A stretch of 64,000 nt of DNA from Rhodospirillaceae bacterium (GCA_020638595.1 JACKIG010000012.1:62001-126000); one strand, 5' to 3'; counted from the stretch's first letter, positions 26,429 to 35,633 are shown. The notes: a model not told the origin generated them from the sequence alone. Translations and numbers: made by a program.

Positions 26429-27925
26429 ATGCCACCGTCGGAAGTCCTCTGGTTCGCCCTGTCGGCACTGGCTGCCGTTGCCGTCTTCACGGCCACGGGC
26501 ATCTACACCGTCCGCATGACCCTGGCGCTGGAGGGACACTACGAGTTCAAGGGCGACAGCCTGACCAAGCGGTCCCGTCTGGCCGGTTTCACGCGCGTGA
26601 TCCTGTGGGCCATCGCGGTCGCACTGGCGTGGAGCTTCTTCATCGACTGGTTCTGGTTCGAGAACGTGCACTTCGCCACCGCCGCCCTGGTGGCGCGGTT
26701 GCAATGGGTGCTGCATATCCTTGCCGAGTTGAGCGACAGGTGGCCCAGCAGACTCAGCGCGCGACGGACCGCCCCCATGCCGCCGGACCTGCCGCAGCAG
26801 GGGCCGTGGGGGTGGCGCGTCCTGCACCCCCTGCGCGCACGCCAAGAGCAACGCGAACAGGCGGAGGACCGGCGCCGGTCGCAGCGCAGCTTCCCCTGCG
26901 CCAGCTGCGGTGCGGACCTGCGGTTCGACCCGGGGCGGGGCTCGCTGCACTGTGCCCATTGCGACAGCGAAACACCCGTTCCCGATGTCGACGATGCCGC
27001 CGCGCAGGTGGAAAACCCCTATGTCGCCCATCTGCACGCCGACACGGGCGCGCTGGCGGAGGAGGAGGCGCAGTCGCTGAACTGCGACGGCTGCGGCGCC
27101 AGCGTGGAATTCCATCCCGACGAGCATGCCCGCATCTGCCCGTTCTGCGATTCGGCGATCGTCGGCGACGTCCGCTTGCAGCGCCGCATCGTCCCGCAGG
27201 CGGTGCTGCCGTTTTCCATCCCCCGCGCGGGCGCACACGACGCCATGCGGGACTGGCTGACCTCGCGCTGGTTCGCCCCCAACGACATCGCCAGGGATGC
27301 CAAGACCGACCATTTCCACGGCATCTATGTGCCGTTCTGGACCTATGACGCGGACACCGTGACGGACTATGTCGGCCAGCGCGGCACCCGCGTCGGCTCC
27401 GGCAAGAACCGCCGCACCGTCTGGCGGACCGTGCGCGGCACGGTCACGGGTCCGTTCGATGACGTGCTGGTGTCCGGCTCGCGCTCCGTTTCCGCGGAGT
27501 TCAAGGACGCGCTGGCGCCCTGGCCGCTGAGCGAGCTGGAGACCTACCAGACCGAGTTCCTGGCCGGCTTCCGGGCAGAGAACCACACCGTCGGCCTTCA
27601 GGACGGCTTCGCGCGGGCGGACGTCTACATGAAGGCGGTGATCGCCGACTGGATCCGCAAGGATATCGGCGGCCATCGCCAGCGCATCACGTCCAGCCAG
27701 ACCCGATACGACCGGCAGACCTTCAAGCATTTCCTGGCACCGGTGTGGATCACCCATTACCGGTTCGAAGGCAAGACCTACCGGCTGTCCGTCAATGGCC
27801 GAACGGGCCAGGTCTACGGGCACCGTCCGTTTTCGATCGTCAAGCTTCTGGGGGCGACCGTCCTGCTCATGCTGGCGCTCGGCGTTGCCGGTTTCGCCAT
27901 GTCCTCCGTTCCCTGGGTGGGATAG
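26429..27925 (+). CDS. Membrane protein with two zinc ribbons
   Basis: A protein of about 498 residues. From residue about 150 it matches the TFIIB-type zinc-ribbon family: CASCGADLRFDPG then CAHCDSETPVPD, and CDGCGASVEFHPDEHARICPFCDS. The conserved core follows (RWFAPNDIARDAKTDHFHGI, VPFWTYDADTVTDYVGQRG, AGFRAENHTVGLQDGF, HFLAPVWITHYRFEGKTYRL) and a C-terminal helix ends it. Many homologues begin just before the first ribbon; here about 140 residues with two hydrophobic helices precede it. The frame is open from 26276, and ATG 26777 is a shorter alternative start. Function unknown; membrane-linked through the C-terminal helix. Confidence 0.7.
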   Translation: MPPSEVLWFALSALAAVAVFTATGIYTVRMTLALEGHYEFKGDSLTKRSRLAGFTRVILWAIAVALAWSFFIDWFWFENVHFATAALVARLQWVLHILAELSDRWPSRLSARRTAPMPPDLPQQGPWGWRVLHPLRARQEQREQAEDRRRSQRSFPCASCGADLRFDPGRGSLHCAHCDSETPVPDVDDAAAQVENPYVAHLHADTGALAEEEAQSLNCDGCGASVEFHPDEHARICPFCDSAIVGDVRLQRRIVPQAVLPFSIPRAGAHDAMRDWLTSRWFAPNDIARDAKTDHFHGIYVPFWTYDADTVTDYVGQRGTRVGSGKNRRTVWRTVRGTVTGPFDDVLVSGSRSVSAEFKDALAPWPLSELETYQTEFLAGFRAENHTVGLQDGFARADVYMKAVIADWIRKDIGGHRQRITSSQTRYDRQTFKHFLAPVWITHYRFEGKTYRLSVNGRTGQVYGHRPFSIVKLLGATVLLMLALGVAGFAMSSVPWVG

Positions 27926-27963
27926 ACCCGGGATGCCCGCCGGTCCCCCCCGGCGCGCGCCCG

Positions 27964-28626
27964 TCAGGCCGCGCTCTGGTCGCGGTCCTCCAGCGCCGAC
28001 AGCAGAAACAGGAAGTGTTCCCCCTGGATCTTGATATGGGCCTTCATCGCGCGCTCCGCCCGGGGGGCATCGGCGGTACAGATCGCCTCGACGATTTCAC
28101 GGTGCTCCGCCATGGACTGCTCCATCCGCCCCTTGACCCGAAGCTGAAGCCGCCGGAACGGTTTCAGCCGGTTCTGCAGCGCCAGGGCCTGTGCCTCCAG
28201 GAATCCGTTGCCGCTGACCCGGTACAGGACGGCGTGGAAGGTCTCGTTGGCCAGGTAATAGGCGTCCTCGCCGCTGTGCGCCGCGATTTCGCAGTCGGCA
28301 AGGCTCGCCTTGAGCTGGGTTTCCTGGTCGCGCGTGAGGCGTCTTGAGCCCAGGCGGACGCAGATGGCCTCCAGCTCCGCCATCACCTCGAACATCTCCA
28401 GCAGGTCGCTGGCACTGACCGCCTTCACGAACGCCCCCCGCCGGGGCTTCAGCTCGATCAGGCCGGAGCTTTCGAGCCCCAGCAGGGCCTCGCGGATCGG
28501 CGTGCGCGAGACCTGGAACCGCTTGGCCAGGGAGACCTCGTCCAGTCGCTCGCCGGGGCGATGGCGCCCGGCGATGATTTCCTGTTCCAGTATTTCCCGC
28601 AGTCTGGAGGCGGCACGGTCCGCCAT
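27964..28626 (-). CDS. GntR-family regulator (FadR/VanR type)
   Basis: A 220-residue repressor with an N-terminal winged helix (RLDEVSLAKRFQVSRTPIREA) and a helical FCD effector domain whose metal-site region includes NETFHAVLYRVSGN and MAEHREIVEAICTADAPRA. I start at ATG 28626, which follows AGGAG nine bases upstream; the open frame continues further. It is divergent from a TRAP transporter operon starting at 28818, and the shared region contains TATAC palindromes that fit FadR-type operators. It probably represses the TRAP genes until the imported acid or sugar acid binds. Confidence 0.88.
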   Translation of the reverse strand: MADRAASRLREILEQEIIAGRHRPGERLDEVSLAKRFQVSRTPIREALLGLESSGLIELKPRRGAFVKAVSASDLLEMFEVMAELEAICVRLGSRRLTRDQETQLKASLADCEIAAHSGEDAYYLANETFHAVLYRVSGNGFLEAQALALQNRLKPFRRLQLRVKGRMEQSMAEHREIVEAICTADAPRAERAMKAHIKIQGEHFLFLLSALEDRDQSAA

Positions 28627-28681
28627 CGCACACTCTCCTGAACACACCGCGTGAGCGGTCGCGAGTATACACATCCGGTCA

Positions 28682-28695
28682 GATTGTATACAATC
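28682..28695. promoter_or_regulatory. Palindromic operator candidate (GntR)
   Basis: GATTGTATACAATC is a perfect 14-bp palindrome between the divergent GntR gene and dctP. A second GTATAC core lies at 28665. The TATAC core with flanking T/A matches operators of FadR/VanR-type GntR proteins. It likely mediates control of both genes. Confidence 0.65.
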
Positions 28696-28817
28696 CGATT
28701 GACATGGCACTGGTGGACCGTATGGTTGCATCGGATGCTTGAAGAAGGCCGGTCCACAGGCCCGTCAATCCATGCCGCTGCTGTGCCCGTCGGCGGCCAA
28801 CATCTCGGGAGGAAGGC

Positions 28818-29807
28818 ATGCTGCGAACCCATGGTTGTGCGGCCGCGTTGGTCGCCAGTGCGCTCGTTTTCGCGTCACCGGCCGGGGCGGAGGAACTTCG
28901 CCTCAGTCATCAATGGTCGACGTCGGATATCCGCCACCAGGTGGCCCAGATGGTCGCCGACAAGGTGGCCGAAGCGGATGTCGGGCTGGAGATCACGATC
29001 TTCCCGTCCAGCTCGCTGTTCGGTGCGCGCGAGCAGTATACGCCGCTGTCGCGCGGCCAGCTGGACATGACCGTCCTGCCCCTGGCCTATGCCGCCGGCC
29101 AGCGCCCGGCCTTCAACCTGACCCTGATGCCCGGGCTGATCCGCAACCACGATCACGCCGCCCGCATGAACGACAGCCCGTTCATGGAGGCGATCGAGGC
29201 CCTGCTGGCGGAAGACGACGTCATGACGCTGGTCCCCGGCTATCTGGCCGGCGGGTTTGCCGGCGCCGACGGGTGCATCACCGCGCCGGACGACGTTGCG
29301 GGGCTGCAGATGCGCGCCGCCGGCCAGTCGTTCGAACAGATGCTGGCGGGGGCCGGGGCGTCGATCGCGTCGATGCCGTCGTCGGAGGTCTACAGCGCGC
29401 TGCAGACCGGCGTATTGCAGGGCGTCAACACGTCGTCGTCCAGCTTCGTCAGCTATCGGCTGTTCGAACAGGTGGCCTGCTTCACCCCGGCGGGCGAATA
29501 CGCGCTGTGGTTCATGTACCAGCCGCTGCTGATGAACAAGTCGACCTTCGAGGGCCTGACGCCCGAGCAGCAGGAAGCGATCCTGGCCGCATCGGCGGAG
29601 GCGGAGGCCTTCTACCTTGCCGGCGCGAAGGAGGACGACGCCAATGCCGAGGCCGTGTTCCGGGAGAACGGTGTCGAGATCGCCGACATGACCGAGGACG
29701 ATTTCAACGCCTGGCGCGAACTGGCGTCGCAGACGGCCTATCAGAGCTTCATCGCCGACACGCCGGACGGCCAGCGCCTTCTGGACCTGGCCCTGGAAGT
29801 CGAGTGA
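28818..29807 (+). CDS. dctP: TRAP transporter solute-binding protein
   Basis: A 329-residue periplasmic binding protein of the DctP family. A signal peptide ending near ASPAGA is followed by EELRLSHQWSTSD. The family carboxylate-binding segment is visible as GADGCITAPDDVAGLQMRAAG, with the Arg that clamps an organic acid, then VYSALQTGVLQGVNTS. GGGAGGAAGGC precedes the ATG. It is the first gene of a dctP-dctQ-dctM operon controlled by the divergent GntR gene. The ligand is probably an organic or sugar acid. Confidence 0.93.
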   Translation: MLRTHGCAAALVASALVFASPAGAEELRLSHQWSTSDIRHQVAQMVADKVAEADVGLEITIFPSSSLFGAREQYTPLSRGQLDMTVLPLAYAAGQRPAFNLTLMPGLIRNHDHAARMNDSPFMEAIEALLAEDDVMTLVPGYLAGGFAGADGCITAPDDVAGLQMRAAGQSFEQMLAGAGASIASMPSSEVYSALQTGVLQGVNTSSSSFVSYRLFEQVACFTPAGEYALWFMYQPLLMNKSTFEGLTPEQQEAILAASAEAEAFYLAGAKEDDANAEAVFRENGVEIADMTEDDFNAWRELASQTAYQSFIADTPDGQRLLDLALEVE

Positions 29808-29889
29808 TCCGGCGCGCCCGCCCGGACGGTCGTCGCCCGGGCGGGCGCGGGTCCGCGGATCGACGTCTGCACCGCTTACGGGGACGCCC

Positions 29890-30468
29890 ATGCACGCTCC
29901 GTCCCGCCCGGCAACAACGAACCGGCGACGCCTCAACCCGTTCCTGCGGACGGTAGACGCGCTGTCGATGGCGGCGGGCGTGGTCGCGGCCGCCATGCTG
30001 GTCGCGGCCGTCGCCATCACCTGCCAGATGATCTGGGTCCGGTTCGTCCTGAACGGGTCGACGGTCTGGCAGACGGAGACGATCATCTACCTGATGATCG
30101 GGTCGACGCTTCTCGGCCTGTCCTATGTGCAGCGGCAGCGCGGCCACGTCTATGTCGACGCGGTGTTGATCGTGCTGCCACGCGGGACGCGCAGGCTGCT
30201 GGTTGCGGCGACGCTGGGCGTGTCGCTCTGCGTCGTCGGGGCGATGATCTTCTATGGCGGCGAGCTCTGGCACCTGGCCTGGGCGCGCAACTGGACCTCC
30301 GACACCGTCTGGGGCGCGCCGCTGTGGATCCCCTATCTGGCGATACCGGTGGGGCTGGCCCTCTATTTCCTGCAGATGGCCGCGGACCTCTATGCGGAGC
30401 TGACCGGCGCGGACGAGGTGCTGGTCGTGGAATACCCGCCGGGCGCCGACGCCGGGCGGGACGAATAG
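29890..30468 (+). CDS. dctQ: TRAP transporter small membrane subunit
   Basis: A 192-residue DctQ-type subunit with four hydrophobic helices (for example AAGVVAAAMLVAAVAIT, ETIIYLMIGSTLLGLSYVQ, VAATLGVSLCVVGAMIFYGG and YLAIPVGLALYFLQMAADL). The WQTETIIYLMIG and YVQRQRGHVYVD motifs are characteristic. It bridges the binding protein and the large DctM permease in the inner membrane. It starts 82 bp after dctP and ends 24 bp before dctM. Confidence 0.9.
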   Translation: MHAPSRPATTNRRRLNPFLRTVDALSMAAGVVAAAMLVAAVAITCQMIWVRFVLNGSTVWQTETIIYLMIGSTLLGLSYVQRQRGHVYVDAVLIVLPRGTRRLLVAATLGVSLCVVGAMIFYGGELWHLAWARNWTSDTVWGAPLWIPYLAIPVGLALYFLQMAADLYAELTGADEVLVVEYPPGADAGRDE

Positions 30469-30492
30469 CGGCGGGCAAGGGAGAAAGGCCGC

Positions 30493-31809
30493 ATGGATCC
30501 CACCATCCTCGGCGCGATCGTCGCCGTGGCCACGATCCTGGCCCTTCTGTCGGGGGTGTCGGTGGCCAACGGCCTGCTGATCGTGTCCGCCGGGTTCCTT
30601 CTGGTCTTCGACGGCCTGCGGTCGCTGGAGCTGATGCCGGAGATCCTGTTCGGGAAGCTCAACAACTTCGCGCTCCTGTCGATTCCGATGTTCATCCTGA
30701 TGGGCGGGGCCATCGCCTCCACCCGCGCCGGCGCCGACCTGTACGAGGCGCTCGACCGCTGGCTGACGCGCGTGCCCGGCGGGCTGGTGATGTCCAACCT
30801 TGGTGCCTGTGCGATCTTCGCCGCCATGTCCGGGTCGTCGCCGGCGACCTGTGCGGCCATCGGTAAGATGGGCATCCCGGCGATGCGCGACCGCGGCTTT
30901 CCCGATGGTGTGGCGGCCGGGTCGATCGCGGCCGGCGGGACGCTGGGAATCCTGATCCCGCCGTCGGTCACGATGATCGTCTATGGCATCGCCACCGAAA
31001 CGTCGATCGGCCGGCTGTTCCTGGCCGGCGTGATGCCGGGCCTGATGCTGGTCGCGCTGTTCATGGCGTGGTCGCTGTTCGACACCTGGCGCAGCGGGGC
31101 GGGCGCAGTGCTGCGCCGCCGCCGTTTCAGCTGGCACGAGAAATTCGAGGTGCTGCCACGGGTCCTGCCGTTCCTGGCGGTGATCCTGGCGGTGCTGTAT
31201 GCGCTGTACGGCGGCATCGCCACGCCGTCGGAGACTGCGGCGGTGGGCGCGCTGCTGTGCATCGTGCTGGCGGTGGTGGTCTACCGCCTGTGGAGCGGGC
31301 GCGCGCTGTGGGTGCTGCTGCGCGATGCCCTGCGGGAATCCGTGATGATCATGTTCATCATCGCGGCGGCCGGCATCTTTGCGTACATGCTGTCCAGCTT
31401 GCAGATCACGCAGTCGATCGCCGGCGGCATCAGCGGCCTTGAGGCGAACCGCTGGGTGCTGATGGCCATCGTCAACCTGTTCCTGCTGGTCGCCGGGTTC
31501 TTCCTGCCGCCGGTTGCCGTCATCCTGATGACGGCACCGATCCTGCTGCCGGTCATCGTCGCGGCGAATTTCGACCCCTACTGGTTTGCCGTGGTCCTGA
31601 CGATCAATATGGAAATCGGGCTGATCTCCCCGCCCGTGGGCCTCAATCTCTATGTGATCAACGGCATCGCCCCCGATATCCCGCTGAAGACGATCCTGAA
31701 GGGGTCGCTGCCCTATGTCGGGTGCATGGTGCTTGCCATCATCATCCTGTGCGTCTTCCCGGGCATTGCGACCTGGCTGCCGACCCGCGTGATGGGGCCG
31801 GCCCTGTAG
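30493..31809 (+). CDS. dctM: TRAP transporter large membrane subunit
   Basis: A 438-residue permease with about twelve hydrophobic helices. DctM signatures include FALLSIPMFILMGGAIA, GSSPATCAAIGKMGIPAM, GFPDGVAAGSIAAGGTLGIL with IPPSVTMIVYGIATETSIG, and ATPSETAAVGALLC. It carries the sodium-coupled transport path. The GGGAGAAAGGCC site supports the ATG at 30493. It is the last gene of the TRAP operon; the 244 bp that follow hold no clear gene. Confidence 0.93.
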   Translation: MDPTILGAIVAVATILALLSGVSVANGLLIVSAGFLLVFDGLRSLELMPEILFGKLNNFALLSIPMFILMGGAIASTRAGADLYEALDRWLTRVPGGLVMSNLGACAIFAAMSGSSPATCAAIGKMGIPAMRDRGFPDGVAAGSIAAGGTLGILIPPSVTMIVYGIATETSIGRLFLAGVMPGLMLVALFMAWSLFDTWRSGAGAVLRRRRFSWHEKFEVLPRVLPFLAVILAVLYALYGGIATPSETAAVGALLCIVLAVVVYRLWSGRALWVLLRDALRESVMIMFIIAAAGIFAYMLSSLQITQSIAGGISGLEANRWVLMAIVNLFLLVAGFFLPPVAVILMTAPILLPVIVAANFDPYWFAVVLTINMEIGLISPPVGLNLYVINGIAPDIPLKTILKGSLPYVGCMVLAIIILCVFPGIATWLPTRVMGPAL

Positions 31810-32053
31810 GCGGAAGCCGGGGGAGGGTCGGCGGGCGGCACCGGACGATGCGACATTGCCCTTGAAGGCGCCGGCCCCCTCGGCGATGATCCGTACGTCC
31901 GAATACCGAATCTTAACGATGCTGCTGCCAACTATACCGAGCGTGTCCGCGGGGCCGGGTGTCCAGGCCCGGTGCGTCCCCCGACCCCGATGCGAGGGTG
32001 GGCGCCAGGGTGCGGCGATCGACAGGAAGACCACGGCATTCGGTGACAGCCCC

Positions 32054-32749
32054 ATGATCAGCAGGCAGTCTCTTACGGGCATAGGGTGCAGGCGTACCTG
32101 GCTGGGGCGTTGCCTTGTCGGGCTTTGCCTGATCGCGATGGCCGTGGCGCTAGCGGGGCCGGCGCAGGCGGGCACCGACCGGGGGATTTTCGGCCGGCCG
32201 GCCTTGAGTGTGCAGAGCCAGCCGCTTCTTGCCCGATGGAACGACATGGCGGACCGCTACGCCGTCGGTCGGGCGCAATCCCTGCCTTCCTGCCCGACGC
32301 TGACGGATGGCCTGGGATGCCGGCTGTCCCGGTGGGCCCATATCCTTGACCTGCTGCAAGGTGCGGACAGCTTCCAGATGATCCGGCAAGTGAATGCCTT
32401 CATCAACCGGATCCCCTACGCGGGCGATGGCGACAATTATCACCAGGACGACTACTGGGCCAGCCCATACGAGTTCATGGAGTTCGGTGGCGATTGCGAG
32501 GACTATGCAATTGCCAAGTATCTTTCGTTGCGCGTCCTCGGCTTTTCCAGCGACGACCTGAGGATTGTCCTGGTGGACGATACGAGGACACGCCTGCCGC
32601 ACGCCGTCCTGGTCGTCTTTGCGGCGGGACAGGCCTGGATGCTCGACAGCCTGTCGGACAGCGTGCTGGATGCCTCGACCATCGGCTATTACATCCCGAT
32701 GTTCAGCTTCAACGAGGAGCAGACGTGGCTGCACCTGGGCAGCCAATAG
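32054..32749 (+). CDS. LapG-like transglutaminase-fold periplasmic protease
   Basis: A 231-residue bacterial transglutaminase-like cysteine proteinase (BTLCP, the LapG family). A twin-arginine-poor signal peptide runs to about residue 39 (LAGPAQA). The catalytic triad is visible: Cys148 in GGDCEDYA, His183 in LPHAVLVV and Asp198 in WMLDSLSD. LapG proteases cut the periplasmic end of giant RTX adhesins and release biofilm cells, controlled by cyclic-di-GMP-bound LapD. An RTX protein with its own secretion genes lies 4 kb away, but no LapD-like gene is seen here. The start lacks a strong ribosome site; longer starts are possible. Confidence 0.82.
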   Translation: MISRQSLTGIGCRRTWLGRCLVGLCLIAMAVALAGPAQAGTDRGIFGRPALSVQSQPLLARWNDMADRYAVGRAQSLPSCPTLTDGLGCRLSRWAHILDLLQGADSFQMIRQVNAFINRIPYAGDGDNYHQDDYWASPYEFMEFGGDCEDYAIAKYLSLRVLGFSSDDLRIVLVDDTRTRLPHAVLVVFAAGQAWMLDSLSDSVLDASTIGYYIPMFSFNEEQTWLHLGSQ

Positions 32750-32776
32750 CCCAGCGCGTCGGGCGACGCCGCGCGA

Positions 32777-34846
32777 CTACCGCTTCTCAAACAGGGCGGC
32801 CGGCCCCTCGCCGCCCGTCGTGCCGGCGATGCGAAAGCGCGGCTGCGTCGCGCACCACCGCCGCCAGGCCTCGGTCAGCGCCGACCCCATCGCCTGGGCG
32901 AACCGTGGCCCGTCGCAGAGGCGGGATGTGCGCAGGCGGTCGCGCATGCCGGCGCGGAATTCGGCCAGCCGGTCCCTGGAACCGGCGAGCGCGATGGCGG
33001 TGGTGAGGTACTGGAAATCCGTCCCCGCCACGCAGTCGTCGAGACCGACACCCGCCAGCAGGGTGGCGCCGACCCGTGACGCATGGGTGGCGCCGCGACG
33101 GCTGATGACCGGCACGCCCATCCACAGGGCTTCGCATGTCGTGGTCGTGCCGTTGTAGGGATACGTGTCCAGCGCGATATCGATCTCCGAATACCTTTTC
33201 AGGTGATCTGTCGTAGCGTCGATCCGTTTTTCGATGACAAGCCGGCTTTCCTCGACACCGGCCCCGACGAAGTACTTGATGTACTTGGCCCTCGTCGTGT
33301 CGCATGAAAAATACCGCCCCTTCAGCCACAGGCGGGAATTCGGGACCGACATCAGGATCCGTGCCCACAGGGCGCAGGTCGTGGGCGTGATCTTCATCGG
33401 GTTGTTGAAGGATCCGAAGGTGATGAACCCCTTCTCCAGGCAGGGCGGCGGCGTGACCGGCGGCGCGGAGTCCGGCGGCCGATAGCACAGGAAGGGGTCG
33501 GGCAGCCGGACCAGCGCTTCGGTGTAGAGGCGGTCGGTACCCGGCGGATCGACGATGGCGTCGGTCAGGCGATAGTCGACATCCGCAAGCCCGGTCGTGT
33601 TCGGATAGCCGAGCCATGTCATCACCACCGGGGCGGGCTTGCGGGCGCAGACCGGCAGGCGGTTGCCTCTCGTGTGGCCCGACAGCTCGATCAGGATGTC
33701 GATCGCGTCCGTGCGGATGATGTCGGCCAGTGCCGCGTCGCTCTGGTGCGATACCCGGCGCCAGTCGGTCGCCAGGGCACGCAGCCGCGCCGATGTCGCG
33801 TCCTCCACCGTGCCGGTGTGGTAGCCGATGAACTCCAGCCGCGACCGGTCGCAATGCTCCAGCAGGGGCTCGAGGAAATAGGTGATGGAATGTTCCCGCA
33901 GATCGGCGGACAGGATCCCGATACGGATCGTCCTGTCGGCGACGGGCGCGTTGGCGTGGCTGAAGGTCCGCGGTACCTGGTCCGCCTGCCGTTGGGCCCA
34001 ATACCGGTGAAGGTCGTAGACCGTTTCCGGGTCCACGTCGTCGCGATAGTTCAGCGTGCCGAGAAGGTTGTCGGCCATCACGGCGTGGGCCGGATCGGCC
34101 TGAAGGCCCAGCTGGAAGACGTCGCAGGCTTCCACCAGCTTGGCCTGCTGGATCAGCACGTTGCCGAGATTGAGATAGCTGCTGGCGAACTGCGCATTGG
34201 CGTTGATGGCCCGGCAGTACTGCGTCACGGCCAGGTCCGTCTTTTCGGCCTCGCGAAACAGGTTGCCGAGGTTGTAGAGGATCTGGCTGTTGTCCGGATC
34301 GATCTGCAACGCCCGCTGGTAGACCGCCACGGCTTCGTCGAGCTGGCCCAAGGCGCGCAGGGCGGCGCCCAGGATGTTGAAGCCTTCGGACGTGGCTTTG
34401 GGCGATGCCGTGACGGTGCGGGCAACCATCGCCGCATCGGCGAACCGCGATTGGCGGCAGCATTCCGCAGCCAGGTCGCACAGGTTGCCCAGCAGGGCCT
34501 CGTCGGCCCCGGCGAACTGGCGCAGGCAGTCCGCGGCCCGGTCGCGGTGGCCTTCGGCCATTGCCCGGCGCACCCAGTCCACGACGGCAGGGCCGGACCC
34601 CGGCCTGGCACCGCGCCAGCCGGCATGCGCAGTGGCTGCCTGGTCGAACAGGCCCTGTGCCAGCAATGCCAGCACCAACAGGCGTTTGGCCTCGCCGTTG
34701 GTGGGCTCGCGCACCAGCAGGGTCTTGGCCGCCGTGGCTGCCGCATCGAAGTGGCGTTCGGCGAACAGGGCTTGCAGCTTGGCGAGCCTGCCCTTGGCGT
34801 CGCCGGCCGGCTCCGCCTTGCGTCTGGCCTTGGCCTGCCGCGCCAT
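32777..34846 (-). CDS. TPR protein with O-GlcNAc-transferase (GT41) domain
   Basis: A 689-residue SPINDLY/OGT-like protein. Tetratricopeptide repeats occupy about residues 20-265 (for example LDEAVAVYQRALQIDPDNSQ and LVEACDVFQLGLQADPAHAV). The GT41 catalytic region follows: RIGILSADLREHSI, GHTRGNRLPV, WLGYPNTTGLADVDYRL, FGSFNNPMKITP and the hallmark DTYPYNGTTTTCEALWMGVP. Such enzymes attach a sugar from UDP- or GDP-sugar to Ser/Thr of proteins. Start chosen at ATG 34846; the open frame extends to 34918. It lies 49 bp downstream of a sulfotransferase gene, suggesting joint protein modification. Confidence 0.87.
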   Translation of the reverse strand: MARQAKARRKAEPAGDAKGRLAKLQALFAERHFDAAATAAKTLLVREPTNGEAKRLLVLALLAQGLFDQAATAHAGWRGARPGSGPAVVDWVRRAMAEGHRDRAADCLRQFAGADEALLGNLCDLAAECCRQSRFADAAMVARTVTASPKATSEGFNILGAALRALGQLDEAVAVYQRALQIDPDNSQILYNLGNLFREAEKTDLAVTQYCRAINANAQFASSYLNLGNVLIQQAKLVEACDVFQLGLQADPAHAVMADNLLGTLNYRDDVDPETVYDLHRYWAQRQADQVPRTFSHANAPVADRTIRIGILSADLREHSITYFLEPLLEHCDRSRLEFIGYHTGTVEDATSARLRALATDWRRVSHQSDAALADIIRTDAIDILIELSGHTRGNRLPVCARKPAPVVMTWLGYPNTTGLADVDYRLTDAIVDPPGTDRLYTEALVRLPDPFLCYRPPDSAPPVTPPPCLEKGFITFGSFNNPMKITPTTCALWARILMSVPNSRLWLKGRYFSCDTTRAKYIKYFVGAGVEESRLVIEKRIDATTDHLKRYSEIDIALDTYPYNGTTTTCEALWMGVPVISRRGATHASRVGATLLAGVGLDDCVAGTDFQYLTTAIALAGSRDRLAEFRAGMRDRLRTSRLCDGPRFAQAMGSALTEAWRRWCATQPRFRIAGTTGGEGPAALFEKR

Positions 34847-34895
34847 GGCGATCACCCCGCGGCCCGGGGGCCGGGTCTGGTCCGTAGCCCGCCGG

Positions 34896-35633
34896 TCATG
34901 GCGACAGGCCGTTGGCACGCAGCCAGGGATCCAGCGCCGCCCCCATCTGTCGTTTCTGGTCGTGCGTCAGCAGGGTTTGCCAGTCGCCATCGCGATAGTC
35001 GGACACATGGCCGCTCTGGAACCCGGTCAGCACGTCATAGGCCCGCGACGATCCGTCGAAGTTCTTGACCTGCACCGTTCCGCGCCGCGCATAGCCGTCG
35101 ATGCGGTCCTTCCGGAAGCGGTCGACGACGGCATCGGCGTCGTCGGGCAGGGCGTCGAGGAAGGTTCCGATGCGGTTCACGCCCTCGGCGGTCCCGACCA
35201 CCGCATAGGGCAGGAACAGGGTCCGTGCGCCGGTGAGCGTGCGGTAGTAGTCGAGATCGCCGGTGGAGACGACGGCGGCATGCAGCGCGCGTTCGAAGGA
35301 ACAATGGACGAAGCGCTGGTACGAGATCAGCACGTCGCGCGGATCGCGCCAGGGCACGATCAGACGGGTGCCGCTGGCCGCCGGCTGGATCTGGCCGTGC
35401 AGCTTCAGCACCCAGACCCGGGCCGGCTCGGGATCCGCATAGCTTTTCGCGGCTTCGGCCGCGGCGTCGTCGCGGCTAAGCGGGATGTGCGCCGGCTGAA
35501 CGTCGTATCCCACCCCGTCCAGCAGGGTTCGCGCGACGTTCATCGACCACATCGATCCGCACCGCGGCATGCCGCAGACCCACACCCGCTTGAACGCGGT
35601 GCCCGAAACCGTGTGTGCAGTCGCCATGTCCAT
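34896..35633 (-). CDS. Sulfotransferase-like protein
   Basis: A 245-residue cytoplasmic PAPS-dependent sulfotransferase. The 5'-phosphosulfate loop appears as VCGMPRCGSMWSMN near residue 19-32 and the 3'-phosphate motif as LIVPWRDPRDVLISYQ near residue 93. The rest is divergent, so the acceptor is unknown. ATG 35633 is preferred because CGGGAG lies seven bases before it; ATG 35648 is an alternative. It appears to lead the pair with the OGT-like gene. A second sulfotransferase domain occurs in the fusion protein at 48488. Confidence 0.75.
   Translation of the reverse strand: MDMATAHTVSGTAFKRVWVCGMPRCGSMWSMNVARTLLDGVGYDVQPAHIPLSRDDAAAEAAKSYADPEPARVWVLKLHGQIQPAASGTRLIVPWRDPRDVLISYQRFVHCSFERALHAAVVSTGDLDYYRTLTGARTLFLPYAVVGTAEGVNRIGTFLDALPDDADAVVDRFRKDRIDGYARRGTVQVKNFDGSSRAYDVLTGFQSGHVSDYRDGDWQTLLTHDQKRQMGAALDPWLRANGLSP

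Noticed and set aside
29749..32247. An 832-residue minus-strand open frame across dctQ, dctM and the LapG-like gene
   Set aside because: Arg/His/Gln-rich composition typical of antisense frames in high-GC DNA; it crosses several well-supported genes.
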